A stretch of 13,221 bases of DNA from Robiginitomaculum sp. (GTDB taxonomy: Bacteria; Pseudomonadota; Alphaproteobacteria; Caulobacterales; Maricaulaceae): contig JAESQI010000095.1 of NCBI GenBank assembly GCA_016765255.1, positions 1-13,221 of the forward strand, given 5' to 3'. Both the position numbers and the translations under genes were made by a program. Positions 1-7,294 of this stretch are shown here, piece by piece. Below the pieces are notes generated by a model. That model did not search any database, was not told where the DNA came from, and saw only the letters and a list, made by a program, of their open reading frames with translations. Position 1 is the stretch's first letter. Every line of letters starts with the position of its first letter.

Positions 1-1254
1 ATGGGCAGTATCTGGGCCTATTATGAACTGGGTTGGGGCGGCTGGTGGGCTTGGGACCCAGTTGAAAATGTATCTTTCTTACCGTGGTTGGTGGGGACGG
101 CGCTCCTGCATTCCATACTGGTTCTTGGCAAACGGCATACCATGGCCAATTGGACGGTACTGCTCGGGATAACCGCGTTTTCGCTGAGTTTGATCGGCAC
201 GTTCGTTGTCCGCTCTGGTGTGTTGACCAGTGTACATTCTTTCGCTGTTGATCCCGCAAGAGGCGTGTTTATTTTGGCACTTCTCGTGGCGGCAACTGGC
301 GGGGCGCTGGTGCTGTATTCTCTACGCGCCCATACCTTGCGCGGCGGAGCTGATTTTAATCTTGTCTCCAAAGAAGGAGGCTTGGTGATCAATAATTTGT
401 TGTTGATTGTAGCGACTTTAACTGTGTTTCTCGGAACGTTTTATCCTTTATTGGTGGAAGCGTTTTCCAACAGTAAAATCTCTGTAGGCGCGCCGTATTT
501 TGATATTAGTTTTGCGCCTGTGATGATTGTCCTCATAGGGTTTATGGGCATTGGGCCTATGCTGAAGTGGCGAAAAGATACATGGGGTAATCTCCGTCCG
601 CACCTGCTGAAATCTGGCCTGTTGATATCACTGGTCGCTATCTTGGTTTACTTTCTGGGTCGGTCAGTTTTGGGTGCACTTTCAATGGGAATGGCCGTAT
701 ATTTATTTTATTCTACGCTGATGGTCTTTGGCCGTAAAATCGGATTTGGCAAGCAAGGCGCATGGATACGGGCCAAGGCGCAAGCGCCGTCTGTTTACGG
801 ATTTCTCATTGCTCATATTGGCATGTCCATTGCCATGGCAGGCATTATTTCCATGTCGGTTTGGGCCAAGAAAGATGCGCAAATTTTAAAAATTGGAGAA
901 AGCATGAATGTGGGTGGATATACATTTACACTCAAGACCATGACGCCCGGCCAAGAGGTAAACTATCAATTTCTTAAAGGTGATATTGACGTCGCCAAGA
1001 ATGGTCAAACCCTTACGACATTACACAGTGCGCGTCGATTTTATTACGTCCGAGAAATGGTGACGTCCGAAGCAGGCATACAAGTGCGCTTTAACCGTAA
1101 TCTTTATGTGGGCATAGGTGATGGCAATAAAGAAAAAGGCTGGGTGGTGCGGGCTTATATCCACCCAATGGTGTGCTGGATTTGGCTCGGCGCATTGATG
1201 ATGGCGCTGGCTGGATTTATTTCGTTACTGGATAAACGACGGCAAAAATTATGA
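1..1254 (+). CDS. ccmF: Cytochrome c heme lyase subunit CcmF (3' portion, truncated by window start)
   Basis: CcmF is the integral membrane subunit that receives heme from CcmE and, with CcmH and CcmI, ligates it to CxxCH of apocytochromes c at the periplasmic side. The 417 residues seen are about the last two thirds of a family usually near 650 residues, so the Met at base 1 is internal and the true start lies upstream of the window. The tryptophan-rich WWD heme-handling motif is at residues 11-30 (GWGGWWAWDPVENVSFLPWL). Three histidines match known CcmF heme ligands by context: His37 in LLHS, His79 in TSVHSF and His272 in LIAHIG. Many hydrophobic helices follow, and the protein ends with a helix and a basic tail (DKRRQKL). 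The TGA stop overlaps the ccmG ATG by 4 nt (ATGA), indicating translational coupling. Identity is near certain. Confidence 0.96.
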   Translation: MGSIWAYYELGWGGWWAWDPVENVSFLPWLVGTALLHSILVLGKRHTMANWTVLLGITAFSLSLIGTFVVRSGVLTSVHSFAVDPARGVFILALLVAATGGALVLYSLRAHTLRGGADFNLVSKEGGLVINNLLLIVATLTVFLGTFYPLLVEAFSNSKISVGAPYFDISFAPVMIVLIGFMGIGPMLKWRKDTWGNLRPHLLKSGLLISLVAILVYFLGRSVLGALSMGMAVYLFYSTLMVFGRKIGFGKQGAWIRAKAQAPSVYGFLIAHIGMSIAMAGIISMSVWAKKDAQILKIGESMNVGGYTFTLKTMTPGQEVNYQFLKGDIDVAKNGQTLTTLHSARRFYYVREMVTSEAGIQVRFNRNLYVGIGDGNKEKGWVVRAYIHPMVCWIWLGALMMALAGFISLLDKRRQKL

Positions 1255-1790
1255 AGTTTACACTCAAAGGATTAGTGCCACTTTTCATTTTTCTGGCCCT
1301 GAGTATTGCCTTTGGCTTTGGCTTGACGAAAGATCCGCGCAAACTTCCGTCTCAATTGATTGACCGCCCATTTCCAGAGTTTCTTTTGCCCGACCTGATG
1401 GACGAAGAAAACACTTTGGATAATTCCTATTTGCAAGGCCAAGTAACTTTGGTCAATATATTTGGCTCATGGTGTGTGGCCTGTGATCAAGAACACCCAA
1501 TGCTGATGAAACTATCTCGCGAGGGGGATATTGCAATTCTCGGCGTAGATTGGCGCGACACTCGCGAAGATGGTCTGCGCTGGCTTGCCCGTGGTGGTAA
1601 TCCATATGGACGGGTGGTGTTTGACGAACATAGCAAGCTTGCTATTGATCTGGGTGTCACAGGCGCGCCCGAAAGTTTCCTCGTCGATAAAAAAGGACAA
1701 ATTCGCTATAAATATATTGGCCCAATTACCCAGAGCGTTTGGGACGAAACCCTAAAACCCCTCGCGATGCGTTTGGAGATTGAGCCATGA
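1251..1790 (+). CDS. ccmG: Periplasmic thioredoxin-like CcmG/DsbE (cytochrome c biogenesis)
   Basis: This is a membrane-anchored thioredoxin-fold reductase that keeps the CxxCH cysteines of apocytochromes c (or CcmH) reduced before heme attachment. An N-terminal anchor spans about residues 8-24. The redox motif W74-C75-V-A-C78 follows the central strand, and the cis-proline is P140 in GVTGAPESFLVD, which closely resembles the GVYGAPETF segment of E. coli CcmG. The length of 179 residues is normal for the family (about 175-190). The active-site dipeptide Val-Ala is unusual because many CcmG proteins carry a proline there. The start ATG overlaps the ccmF stop and the gene overlaps ccmH by 4 nt, so expression is coupled. 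There is no clear Shine-Dalgarno sequence. Other thioredoxin-family members (TlpA, ResA) are less likely given the operon. Confidence 0.95.
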   Translation: MKFTLKGLVPLFIFLALSIAFGFGLTKDPRKLPSQLIDRPFPEFLLPDLMDEENTLDNSYLQGQVTLVNIFGSWCVACDQEHPMLMKLSREGDIAILGVDWRDTREDGLRWLARGGNPYGRVVFDEHSKLAIDLGVTGAPESFLVDKKGQIRYKYIGPITQSVWDETLKPLAMRLEIEP

Positions 1791-2266
1791 AAACTATGTT
1801 GAAATTGTTGTTTATATCGGTGGTCAGCATTCTCTTGTCGCTACAAGCCTTGGCCCAAACACCAGATGCTGAAATTGAGCAGCGGGCTCATAAAATCGGC
1901 GCGGCGCTTCGGTGTGTTGTTTGTCAAAACCAATCTATTGACGAATCCAATGCGCCGCTTGCCGCCGATATGCGGCTGATGGTACGCGACCGTATCCGTG
2001 CGGGGGATAGCAATGCAGAAGTCATAGGGTTTATGCGCGAACGTTATGGTGATTTCGTTTTGCTTAAGCCACCGTTACAGGCCAACACCATACTGCTTTG
2101 GTTCCTGCCATTTGCGGGTCTGGTATTATTGTTTGTTTGGTATATTTGGCGAGCTAAACACAAACGCAAACCGATGGCCAATATCCCATTGAGCGAGAAT
2201 GAACTTGCAGAATTAGAAAAGCTTAAAAAAACTCAAGTAAGAAAAAAACAAGGTGAGCAATCATGA
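1787..2266 (+). CDS. ccmH: Cytochrome c biogenesis protein CcmH (CycL-type)
   Basis: CcmH is a thiol-disulfide protein of the heme ligation complex that handles the apocytochrome cysteine pair. A signal peptide covers about residues 1-23 (LQALAQ). The diagnostic LRC43VVC46QNQS motif sits at residues 41-49 in a short three-helix domain, and a single membrane helix lies at about residues 102-121, followed by a lysine-rich cytoplasmic tail. The length of 159 residues fits the short CycL type, in contrast to the E. coli fusion of CcmH with the CcmI TPR region. The start is set by the ATGA overlap with ccmG and a GGAG 7 nt upstream. The stop overlaps the ccmI start by 4 nt. Confidence 0.96.
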   Translation: MKTMLKLLFISVVSILLSLQALAQTPDAEIEQRAHKIGAALRCVVCQNQSIDESNAPLAADMRLMVRDRIRAGDSNAEVIGFMRERYGDFVLLKPPLQANTILLWFLPFAGLVLLFVWYIWRAKHKRKPMANIPLSENELAELEKLKKTQVRKKQGEQS

Positions 2267-3201
2267 TTTGGTTAGTAATGGGGATTTTGGTGCTTGCGAG
2301 TTTACTCTTTGTCACGCAACCTTTGTATAAAAAAAAGGCCCCACATTCTGTTCCTAATTCTGAAGTTTCGGATTACCTTGAACAAATTGCTATCATTGAT
2401 ACGCAAATCAATGCGGGCAAGGGTGTTGAAGAATTGAAAGAATTGGAAGCCGCCAAAACGAAATTACAAAGAGGCTTGCTGGCTACGCAGGCTGGAGATG
2501 TAAAGAGTGATAGTGCGCCGCCACCATTATTGCTGGCATCCCTATTTGTTATCTTTAGCTTTGCCAGTTTGGGGATATATTCAGCGATAGGAAGGCCTGA
2601 GCTGACAAAAACAGGGGCATTGCCAAAACCAGTGCTTTCGGCCCCTCAAGCCATGAGCCAAAACGCAGACCCGCAACACGAAAACAAAATGTCCCTCGAA
2701 CAATTGGTTGAACGATTAGCGGAACGCTTGCAAACAGATAGCGAAAACCTTGATGGCTGGGCCTTGTATGCACGCAGTTTGATGAATTTGGGGCGTTATG
2801 ATCAGGCTTTGCAGGCCTATGCAAATGTCATAAAACTTTCCAATAATAATCCAGACGCGCTAAAAGAGTTCGAGCAAGCAAAAAGCTTTATCGCACAAAG
2901 ATCATCCCAGCCTAAAATGGCAGATCCCGGGCCCAATCAAGACGATATTAAAGCCGCTTCAAGCATGAGCGCAACAGACCGTAATGCTATGATCCAAGGC
3001 ATGGTGGACGGGTTGTCGCTAAAACTTGAGGACAATCCCAATGATCCAAATGGCTGGGCGCGGCTATTGCGGGCGCGGAAGGTTTTGGGCCAAAAAGAAC
3101 AGGCGAGCGCTGAAATTGAACGTATGCGTAAAATCTTTAATAATGACCCAGAAACAATTTCCAAAATTCTAAAGGATAGTGGTTGGGCGGCAGAACCGTA
3201 A
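2263..3201 (+). CDS. ccmI: Cytochrome c biogenesis protein CcmI (TPR, apocytochrome chaperone)
   Basis: CcmI binds the C-terminus of apocytochromes c and presents them to CcmF/CcmH. The layout matches the family. Membrane helix 1 is at residues 2-19, followed by a cytoplasmic loop with a coiled-coil-like charged stretch (about 34-72). Membrane helix 2 is at about residues 87-110, and the periplasmic part carries TPR-like repeats at about 145-200 (LDGWALYARSLMNLGRYDQA) and about 240-300 (PNGWARLLRARKVLGQKEQA). At 312 residues it is somewhat shorter than many alphaproteobacterial CcmI/CycH proteins. The start overlaps the ccmH stop (ATGA) and has AAGGTGAG just upstream. It is the last gene of the ccm operon. 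No strong terminator follows it, so some read-through into gdhA is possible. Confidence 0.9.
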   Translation: MIWLVMGILVLASLLFVTQPLYKKKAPHSVPNSEVSDYLEQIAIIDTQINAGKGVEELKELEAAKTKLQRGLLATQAGDVKSDSAPPPLLLASLFVIFSFASLGIYSAIGRPELTKTGALPKPVLSAPQAMSQNADPQHENKMSLEQLVERLAERLQTDSENLDGWALYARSLMNLGRYDQALQAYANVIKLSNNNPDALKEFEQAKSFIAQRSSQPKMADPGPNQDDIKAASSMSATDRNAMIQGMVDGLSLKLEDNPNDPNGWARLLRARKVLGQKEQASAEIERMRKIFNNDPETISKILKDSGWAAEP

Positions 3202-3316
3202 CTCACCAATAATTCGCCAAATAGGGTTAGTGATTTTCGCGTATTTCTACTATGAATAGTATTTCTTTTCCTCTATAGTTACCCAATCACTAGATACAAT
3301 CTATAAGGGGCAAATT
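3202..3316. promoter_or_regulatory. ccmI-gdhA spacer with small palindromes, possible gdhA promoter/operator
   Basis: This 115-nt noncoding spacer holds a 14-bp interrupted palindrome, TACTAT-GA-ATAGTA (3248-3261). A wider pair of 8-bp complementary arms, TAGTGATT (3228-3235) and AATCACTA (3285-3292), brackets it. A -10-like TATAGT lies at 3274-3279, which would put the palindrome over the -35 region, a common operator position. No convincing -35 hexamer is visible. The promoter and operator reading is inferred from layout only. Confidence 0.3.
3305..3311 (+). promoter_or_regulatory. Shine-Dalgarno of gdhA (AAGGGGC)
   Basis: AAGGGGC ends 5 nt before the gdhA ATG at 3317 and fixes that start. 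It belongs to a recurring AGGGG(C)AAA pattern also seen before the FecR-domain and barrel genes. AGGGG can pair with the CCUCC-type anti-SD using one G-U wobble. Confidence 0.6.
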
Positions 3317-4666
3317 ATGAGTGAGATTAAAGACAAAGACTTAGCAGCATTTATGAACGGCGTGAAACGTCGCAATCCGGGCGAGCCAGAATTTCATCAA
3401 GCTGTCCACGAAGTGGCCATGGATATTATTCCGTATATCCGTGACAATGAACAAGTCAAAAAAATGCGTATTTTAGAGCGCATGACCGAACCAGACAGGA
3501 TCATTTCTTTTCGGGTCGTCTGGGAAGATGACAAGGGTAATATTCGGGTAAACCGTGGTTACCGTGTCCAGCAAAATAATGCCATCGGGCCATATAAAGG
3601 CGGCATACGCTTTCACCCAACAGTTACGCAAAGTGTCTTGAAATTTTTGGCATTTGAACAAGTGTTTAAAAATAGCTTGACTGGCCTACCACTCGGCGGT
3701 GGTAAAGGGGGTGCCGATTTTAACCCCAAGGGAAAATCTGACAGTGAGATTATGCGGTTCTGCCAAGCTTTCATGACTGAGCTTTCGAAATATATCGGGC
3801 CGAATACGGATGTTCCCGCTGGGGATATAGGTGTAGGTGCGCGGGAAGTTGGCTATATGTTTGGTCAGTACAAACGTCTCACAGATCGGTTTGAAGGCAT
3901 TCTCACGGGTAAGGGGATCGAATTTGGCGGCAGTGCCATTCGCCCTGAAGCTACAGGTTATGGCGTTGTTTATATGATGGAATGCATGTTGGCGACCAAA
4001 GGCGACAGCCTTAAGGGTAAAGCATGTGCTGTATCAGGGTCTGGTAATGTGGCATCGTTCTGTGCAGAGAAACTCATTGAACTTGGCGCAAAAGTTGTCT
4101 CTTTGTCAGATAGTGGCGGCACGATTTATGTGAAAGATGGTATGACCAGTGACAATCTTAATTGGGTAATGGACTTGAAGGCAAACGGCGGCCGCATGTC
4201 TGAATGTGCCACAGGCTTTGGGGCAAAATATTATGCGGGCAACCGACCTTGGGCTCTACCATGTGATTTGGCATTCCCGTGTGCAACCCAAAACGAAATC
4301 GAAGCCGCAGATGCTAGGGCCCTCGTGAAGAATGGCTGCATCGCTGTATCCGAAGGGGCCAATATGCCAAGTGACCCAGACGCGATTGATATATTACGCG
4401 ATAGTCCCGTTATGCACGCACCCTCCAAAGCTGCCAATGCTGGCGGGGTTGCAGTATCTGGTTTAGAGATGAGCCAGAATAGTCTGCGCATGTCTTGGAC
4501 ACGAGAAGAAGTCGACACGCATCTGAAAAAAATCATTACCAACATTCACACTCAATGTGTGGATAAAGGTAAGGACAAAGATGGCAATGTCGATTATTTC
4601 AAAGGCGCCAATATTGCAGGCTTTGATAAAGTGGCCAATGCCATGTTGGCATATGGTGCGATATAA
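3317..4666 (+). CDS. gdhA: NADP-type glutamate dehydrogenase
   Basis: This cytoplasmic hexameric enzyme interconverts 2-oxoglutarate plus ammonia and glutamate with NADP(H), a route of ammonium assimilation. The 449-residue length matches E. coli GdhA (447), and many blocks are nearly identical to it. These include the substrate-binding loop PLGGGKGGADFNPKGKS with catalytic Lys130, DVPAGDIGVGAREVGYM with catalytic Asp170, the GGSAIRPEATGYG block, the Rossmann-fold nucleotide site SGSGNVASFC, and the C-terminal blocks CATQNE, EGANMP and KAANAGGVAVSGLEM. The start has a well-placed AAGGGG ribosome binding site. The gene is flanked by a 115-nt spacer and a strong terminator, so it is probably a single-gene transcript. 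NADP preference is inferred from similarity to the E. coli-type subfamily. Confidence 0.97.
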   Translation: MSEIKDKDLAAFMNGVKRRNPGEPEFHQAVHEVAMDIIPYIRDNEQVKKMRILERMTEPDRIISFRVVWEDDKGNIRVNRGYRVQQNNAIGPYKGGIRFHPTVTQSVLKFLAFEQVFKNSLTGLPLGGGKGGADFNPKGKSDSEIMRFCQAFMTELSKYIGPNTDVPAGDIGVGAREVGYMFGQYKRLTDRFEGILTGKGIEFGGSAIRPEATGYGVVYMMECMLATKGDSLKGKACAVSGSGNVASFCAEKLIELGAKVVSLSDSGGTIYVKDGMTSDNLNWVMDLKANGGRMSECATGFGAKYYAGNRPWALPCDLAFPCATQNEIEAADARALVKNGCIAVSEGANMPSDPDAIDILRDSPVMHAPSKAANAGGVAVSGLEMSQNSLRMSWTREEVDTHLKKIITNIHTQCVDKGKDKDGNVDYFKGANIAGFDKVANAMLAYGAI

Positions 4667-4713
4667 TAGCATATTGCATTGCCCAATTTTGATGAGTTGA
4701 ACTTCATCAGCAG

Positions 4714-4755
4714 ACAATAAAAAACCCGCTTCGTAAAAAGCGGGTTTTTTATTGT
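4714..4755. terminator. Bidirectional intrinsic terminator between gdhA and the FecR-domain gene
   Basis: Two 18-nt arms (4714-4731 and 4738-4755) are perfectly complementary around a 6-nt loop (CGTAAA). The core is GC-rich (ACCCGCTT/AAGCGGGT) and is flanked by A6 on one side and T6 on the other. It therefore gives a stem followed by a U-tract on both strands. It sits between the gdhA stop (4666) and the stop of the convergent FecR-domain gene (4775), and can serve both. Confidence 0.93.
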
Positions 4756-4774
4756 GTGAATATTCCTATCCAGA

Positions 4775-5803
4775 TTATCCATCAGTCAAGGGCGTCTCAA
4801 TAAAACCCTCATCTTCCTCACAATGGAAGTCAAAGTCTTGACCAAACTCTTCGTCAAACTCTCCGCCAAATCCTCCAGTAATTGGTATGTCTCCATCGCC
4901 GCCCCTAGGAGGTTCGCCTCCGCCATCATTGAAGAACTCAACTCTACAAGTGGGGTAATCAAGTTCAATAATTGGGTTGAAGAATTCAGGGTCTTGAAAT
5001 TCAGTTTCTTCAATCTCTTTTTCCATAAAAGCATCAAGTACAAATGGGTTGACGCTGGCGCCGCCCCTTGGCTTTGTGCTTAAGCGAGAGCTGAATATAT
5101 CCAACAGAGCTTCGCTGGCAATACCGCCGTCGATCGGAGAACTATTACTATCGGGAACAAAAACCACAGAGCCAGCGCGCCGCACTCTAATAGTTTCGCC
5201 GCCAGACGTAACGGAGATTTCACCTTTTTTATTCTTCCCGCTACGTCCCGGGCCAGGGCCGACAAGGATAAAAAGACTGGCCCCATTTGGGTCTACGACC
5301 GTACCAGGTGGAATGAGATTTTGTTGCCGTGCGTAACGGATGGCGTCCGCACCAACGAGCCCTTGTACCATGGTTCCTCGAACACCCATACTTGCAACAG
5401 GTGTATCAATGGTTACGGCATTGGCGCCAGATTTCGAAATATTTCCCGACATAAAGCGAAACATGCCCTTGGTCACATTGGCAGCCAATTGGTTTTGATT
5501 TGTGGCTGGGTCATAGACAAATTTATCAATGGTCAAGAGGCAATCTGCGCCAACCGTAAAGATCGTTTGGTCTTTGAGTAAAACCTGCAAGCTACTGAGA
5601 TGACTCGAATTTATCTCGTCGCCGATACGAATAGGCTCGCGAAGGGCCGCTTGTATTGCGGATTGGCCAGCCGTTTGCACGCTAACATTGCCTTTTACGG
5701 CTGAGTTAACACCAATAATTTCACCTGCGGCAAAGGCCGTGGAGGAAAACGAAACAAAGGCCAGTACGGCTATGCTTGAATGTATTAAAGTATTGAGTTT
5801 CAT
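4775..5803 (-). CDS. Secreted FecR-domain protein with acidic glycine-rich tail
   Basis: This is a predicted periplasmic or exported protein. It has a Sec signal peptide at residues 1-25 (cleavage near AFA-AG) and no lipobox. A FecR domain spans about residues 40-147: it contains IRIGDEINS, a repeated strand pattern (SLQVLLKDQTIFTVG), and ends with the typical TIDTPVASMGVRGT. Unlike the FecR anti-sigma factor there is no cytoplasmic sigma-binding region or membrane helix. After a basic insert (SGKNKKGE) another strand block (RRAGSVVFV) is visible. The last 80 residues are very acidic and glycine-rich (GGDGDIPITGGFGGEF) with two cysteines. It is the second gene of a - strand operon, 9 nt after the barrel gene, and faces a CHASE2 cyclase nearby. 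The substrate or ligand is unknown. Confidence 0.85.
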   Translation of the reverse strand: MKLNTLIHSSIAVLAFVSFSSTAFAAGEIIGVNSAVKGNVSVQTAGQSAIQAALREPIRIGDEINSSHLSSLQVLLKDQTIFTVGADCLLTIDKFVYDPATNQNQLAANVTKGMFRFMSGNISKSGANAVTIDTPVASMGVRGTMVQGLVGADAIRYARQQNLIPPGTVVDPNGASLFILVGPGPGRSGKNKKGEISVTSGGETIRVRRAGSVVFVPDSNSSPIDGGIASEALLDIFSSRLSTKPRGGASVNPFVLDAFMEKEIEETEFQDPEFFNPIIELDYPTCRVEFFNDGGGEPPRGGDGDIPITGGFGGEFDEEFGQDFDFHCEEDEGFIETPLTDG

Positions 5804-5815
5804 GTTTTGCCCCTA
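5804..5815 (-). promoter_or_regulatory. Stop/ribosome-binding-site overlap before the FecR-domain gene
   Basis: On the - strand the sequence reads TAGGGGCAAAAC followed by ATG. The first three bases are the stop codon of the upstream barrel gene, and TAGGGG also serves as the Shine-Dalgarno with a 6-nt spacer. This predicts translational coupling of the two genes and supports the ATG at 5803. Confidence 0.7.
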
Positions 5816-7132
5816 AAAATCAAAAATTAGTTTAAGTTCTACACCGACATTTTTATAGTCTAGTCCCGCAATGTTCGAGCTACGGTCAACATATGACACG
5901 CCTGCTTCTATGGATGTATTGTCCAGCCCCATTGCGCTAAGTCCTGTGCCTAAGCTTAGTCGGCCACTAATGTGGTCGTCGTCTCGTTCAATAGCGCCTA
6001 TAGCAAATGGGTTATAACTGAGCATACGATATTTCGCACGGCCTTTGATGTAAACGCCGTTGGCAAATTTGTTGCCAAAATTCACGCTTGCTTTCCAACC
6101 GTCATATGCAAACCCAGGATTTGCCGCCGCTTTGTGATCATAGCCGATGGCCGCGCCAATATATGAACGGTCTGAAAGTTTTTGTCTTATAGACGCCAAA
6201 ATTGTGTATTTATCACCAGAGCGGGCAATTTCGCCCACGGTAAATGCTAAATCCCGATAATCTTGGTCATAATAGGAACCGCTTAGGCTGATTCGTGTAT
6301 TGGGTGCAATTTTTGTACTGACGCTGAGCCTTGGCCCAATTTGTGTAAGATAATCAGAACCACTAATAAACACTTTGAGCATTTGCCCATCGAGAGCCCA
6401 TTTCATATTCCCCGTCTTGCCCGAAATACCAGCATGTCCCGCGATTGTATCGTAGTCGCTGGCGCTAAACTGATCATGGCGAAGGGTTTGTCCGTTAAGT
6501 CCCGCTCTAAATCTCATGCCAGCCTCATTTATAGGGGCGGAAAAATTTATGCTCCCTTGTGCAAATGCGGAAAAATCATCTTGGTTCGTGACGGTCAGTA
6601 AATTATCTGCGAGAGCATTGCCTGCATTATCGTCCCAACGCACACCGATGACAGCGCGCCCAGAAAATGAAGCCTCGCTGTTATTGCCAGAAGATGTGGT
6701 TTCCCCGTATTCACCACGGTATATGGACACTTGTTTCTTTTGGGCTGCACTTAATGGACGTGCGTCTAGGAGTTTAAGTTGCCGCTGCGCGCCGAATTGA
6801 TCGTCGAGTTTAAACAAGACGAGGGCGTAAAATAGCCGTGCGGAATCCCAATCTGGTTCTGCAAACAAAAGACGCTCTAATGTACCAGCCGCGCTGATAT
6901 AGTCGCCTTCTGCGGCTTGTTGTCGTGCGTAATTTAGATTGAGTTCCTGATTGTCAGGTTGCGCGTAAATTTGCTCAAACGTTATGCGCGGCCCATCATA
7001 CCCTTGCGCATTGGCCAGCAACGGCGCAGCGAAGCAAGTCGCTATGCACAACGCCGAAATATGCGATTTGCCTAACAATAATTTGCCGAGTGGCATAGAA
7101 TATGTTTGTGATAATAATGTATTTTTGTTCAA
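5813..7132 (-). CDS. Outer-membrane TPR plus beta-barrel protein (DUF560/Slam-like)
   Basis: The start is a TTG at 7132, chosen because AAGGGGC lies 7 nt upstream. The next in-frame ATG (7096) has no ribosome binding site. A signal peptide ends near residue 42 (LLANA-QG). Residues about 60-125 form helical TPR-like repeats (NYARQQAAEGDYISAAGTLE). From about residue 155 to the end the sequence alternates as in a transmembrane beta-barrel and closes with a C-terminal Phe (LKLIFDF), the usual outer-membrane insertion signal. TPR followed by barrel matches the surface lipoprotein assembly modifier (DUF560) architecture, at 439 residues slightly shorter than Slam proteins. The neighbouring FecR protein lacks a lipobox, so a classic Slam role is uncertain. 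It is first in the operon with the FecR gene and divergent from the cyclase gene. Confidence 0.75.
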   Translation of the reverse strand: MNKNTLLSQTYSMPLGKLLLGKSHISALCIATCFAAPLLANAQGYDGPRITFEQIYAQPDNQELNLNYARQQAAEGDYISAAGTLERLLFAEPDWDSARLFYALVLFKLDDQFGAQRQLKLLDARPLSAAQKKQVSIYRGEYGETTSSGNNSEASFSGRAVIGVRWDDNAGNALADNLLTVTNQDDFSAFAQGSINFSAPINEAGMRFRAGLNGQTLRHDQFSASDYDTIAGHAGISGKTGNMKWALDGQMLKVFISGSDYLTQIGPRLSVSTKIAPNTRISLSGSYYDQDYRDLAFTVGEIARSGDKYTILASIRQKLSDRSYIGAAIGYDHKAAANPGFAYDGWKASVNFGNKFANGVYIKGRAKYRMLSYNPFAIGAIERDDDHISGRLSLGTGLSAMGLDNTSIEAGVSYVDRSSNIAGLDYKNVGVELKLIFDF

Positions 7133-7133
7133 G
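7121..7133. repeat. 13-bp direct repeat, copy 1
   Basis: ATTTTTGTTCAAG occurs here and again at 7215-7227, 94 bp away. This copy covers the TTG start codon and first codons of the barrel gene, read on the - strand as TTG AAC AAA AAT. Confidence 0.6.
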
Positions 7134-7138
7134 TTTTT

Positions 7139-7145
7139 GCCCCTT
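7139..7145 (-). promoter_or_regulatory. Shine-Dalgarno deciding the TTG start of the barrel gene
   Basis: The - strand reads CAAGGGGC about 6 nt before TTG (7132-7130). It is the same AGGGGCAAA pattern as before gdhA and the FecR-domain gene, which argues for TTG as the true start rather than the ATG 12 codons later. Confidence 0.6.
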
Positions 7146-7214
7146 GATATAAGCGCTGAACAAAGATGTTGCTCAGCGAAGATTCAGATATGGTTAAACC
7201 CTAGTATACAATAA

Positions 7215-7227
7215 ATTTTTGTTCAAG
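7215..7227. repeat. 13-bp direct repeat, copy 2
   Basis: This is the second exact copy of ATTTTTGTTCAAG in the divergent intergenic region, upstream of the cyclase start. On the - strand similarity to copy 1 continues loosely (TTA TTG versus ACA TTA TTA), so it may be a remnant duplication of the barrel gene start or a pair of protein-binding sites. Confidence 0.5.
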
Positions 7228-7249
7228 GAAAAGTTACTAAATAAACGGG

Positions 7250-7269
7250 ACTTGAATATCATATCAAGT
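7250..7269. repeat. Inverted repeat upstream of the cyclase gene
   Basis: ACTTGA (7250-7255) and TCAAGT (7264-7269) form 6-bp arms around an 8-nt AT-rich spacer, 31 nt before the cyclase ATG. It could be an operator or a weak leader hairpin. The short arms make chance occurrence possible. Confidence 0.3.
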
Positions 7270-7289
7270 TGGGTAATGATCATGGCAAA

Positions 7290-7294
7290 AGGGG
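7290..7294 (+). promoter_or_regulatory. Shine-Dalgarno deciding the cyclase start
   Basis: AGGGG lies 5 nt before the ATG at 7300. The upstream in-frame candidates TTG 7219, ATG 7276 and ATG 7282 lack such a site, and the ATG at 7300 gives a normal short cytoplasmic tail before the first membrane helix. Confidence 0.55.

Noticed and set aside
1..3. ATG at base 1 as the true ccmF start
   Set aside because: It falls inside the conserved region just before the WWD motif. About 220 family residues are missing upstream, so the gene is cut by the window edge.
3295..3300. TACAAT as the -10 box of gdhA
   Set aside because: A transcript starting 6-7 nt downstream would begin within or right at the Shine-Dalgarno, leaving no usable leader.
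4690..4709. Small imperfect hairpin (TGATGAGTT/AACTTCATCA) after gdhA
   Set aside because: It is bulged and short. The perfect 18-bp terminator immediately downstream explains termination.
5813..7132. Barrel protein as a confirmed Slam exporter of the neighbouring FecR protein as a surface lipoprotein
   Set aside because: The FecR-domain protein has a standard signal peptide without a lipobox cysteine, so the classic Slam-lipoprotein pairing is not supported. Only the TPR-barrel architecture is claimed.
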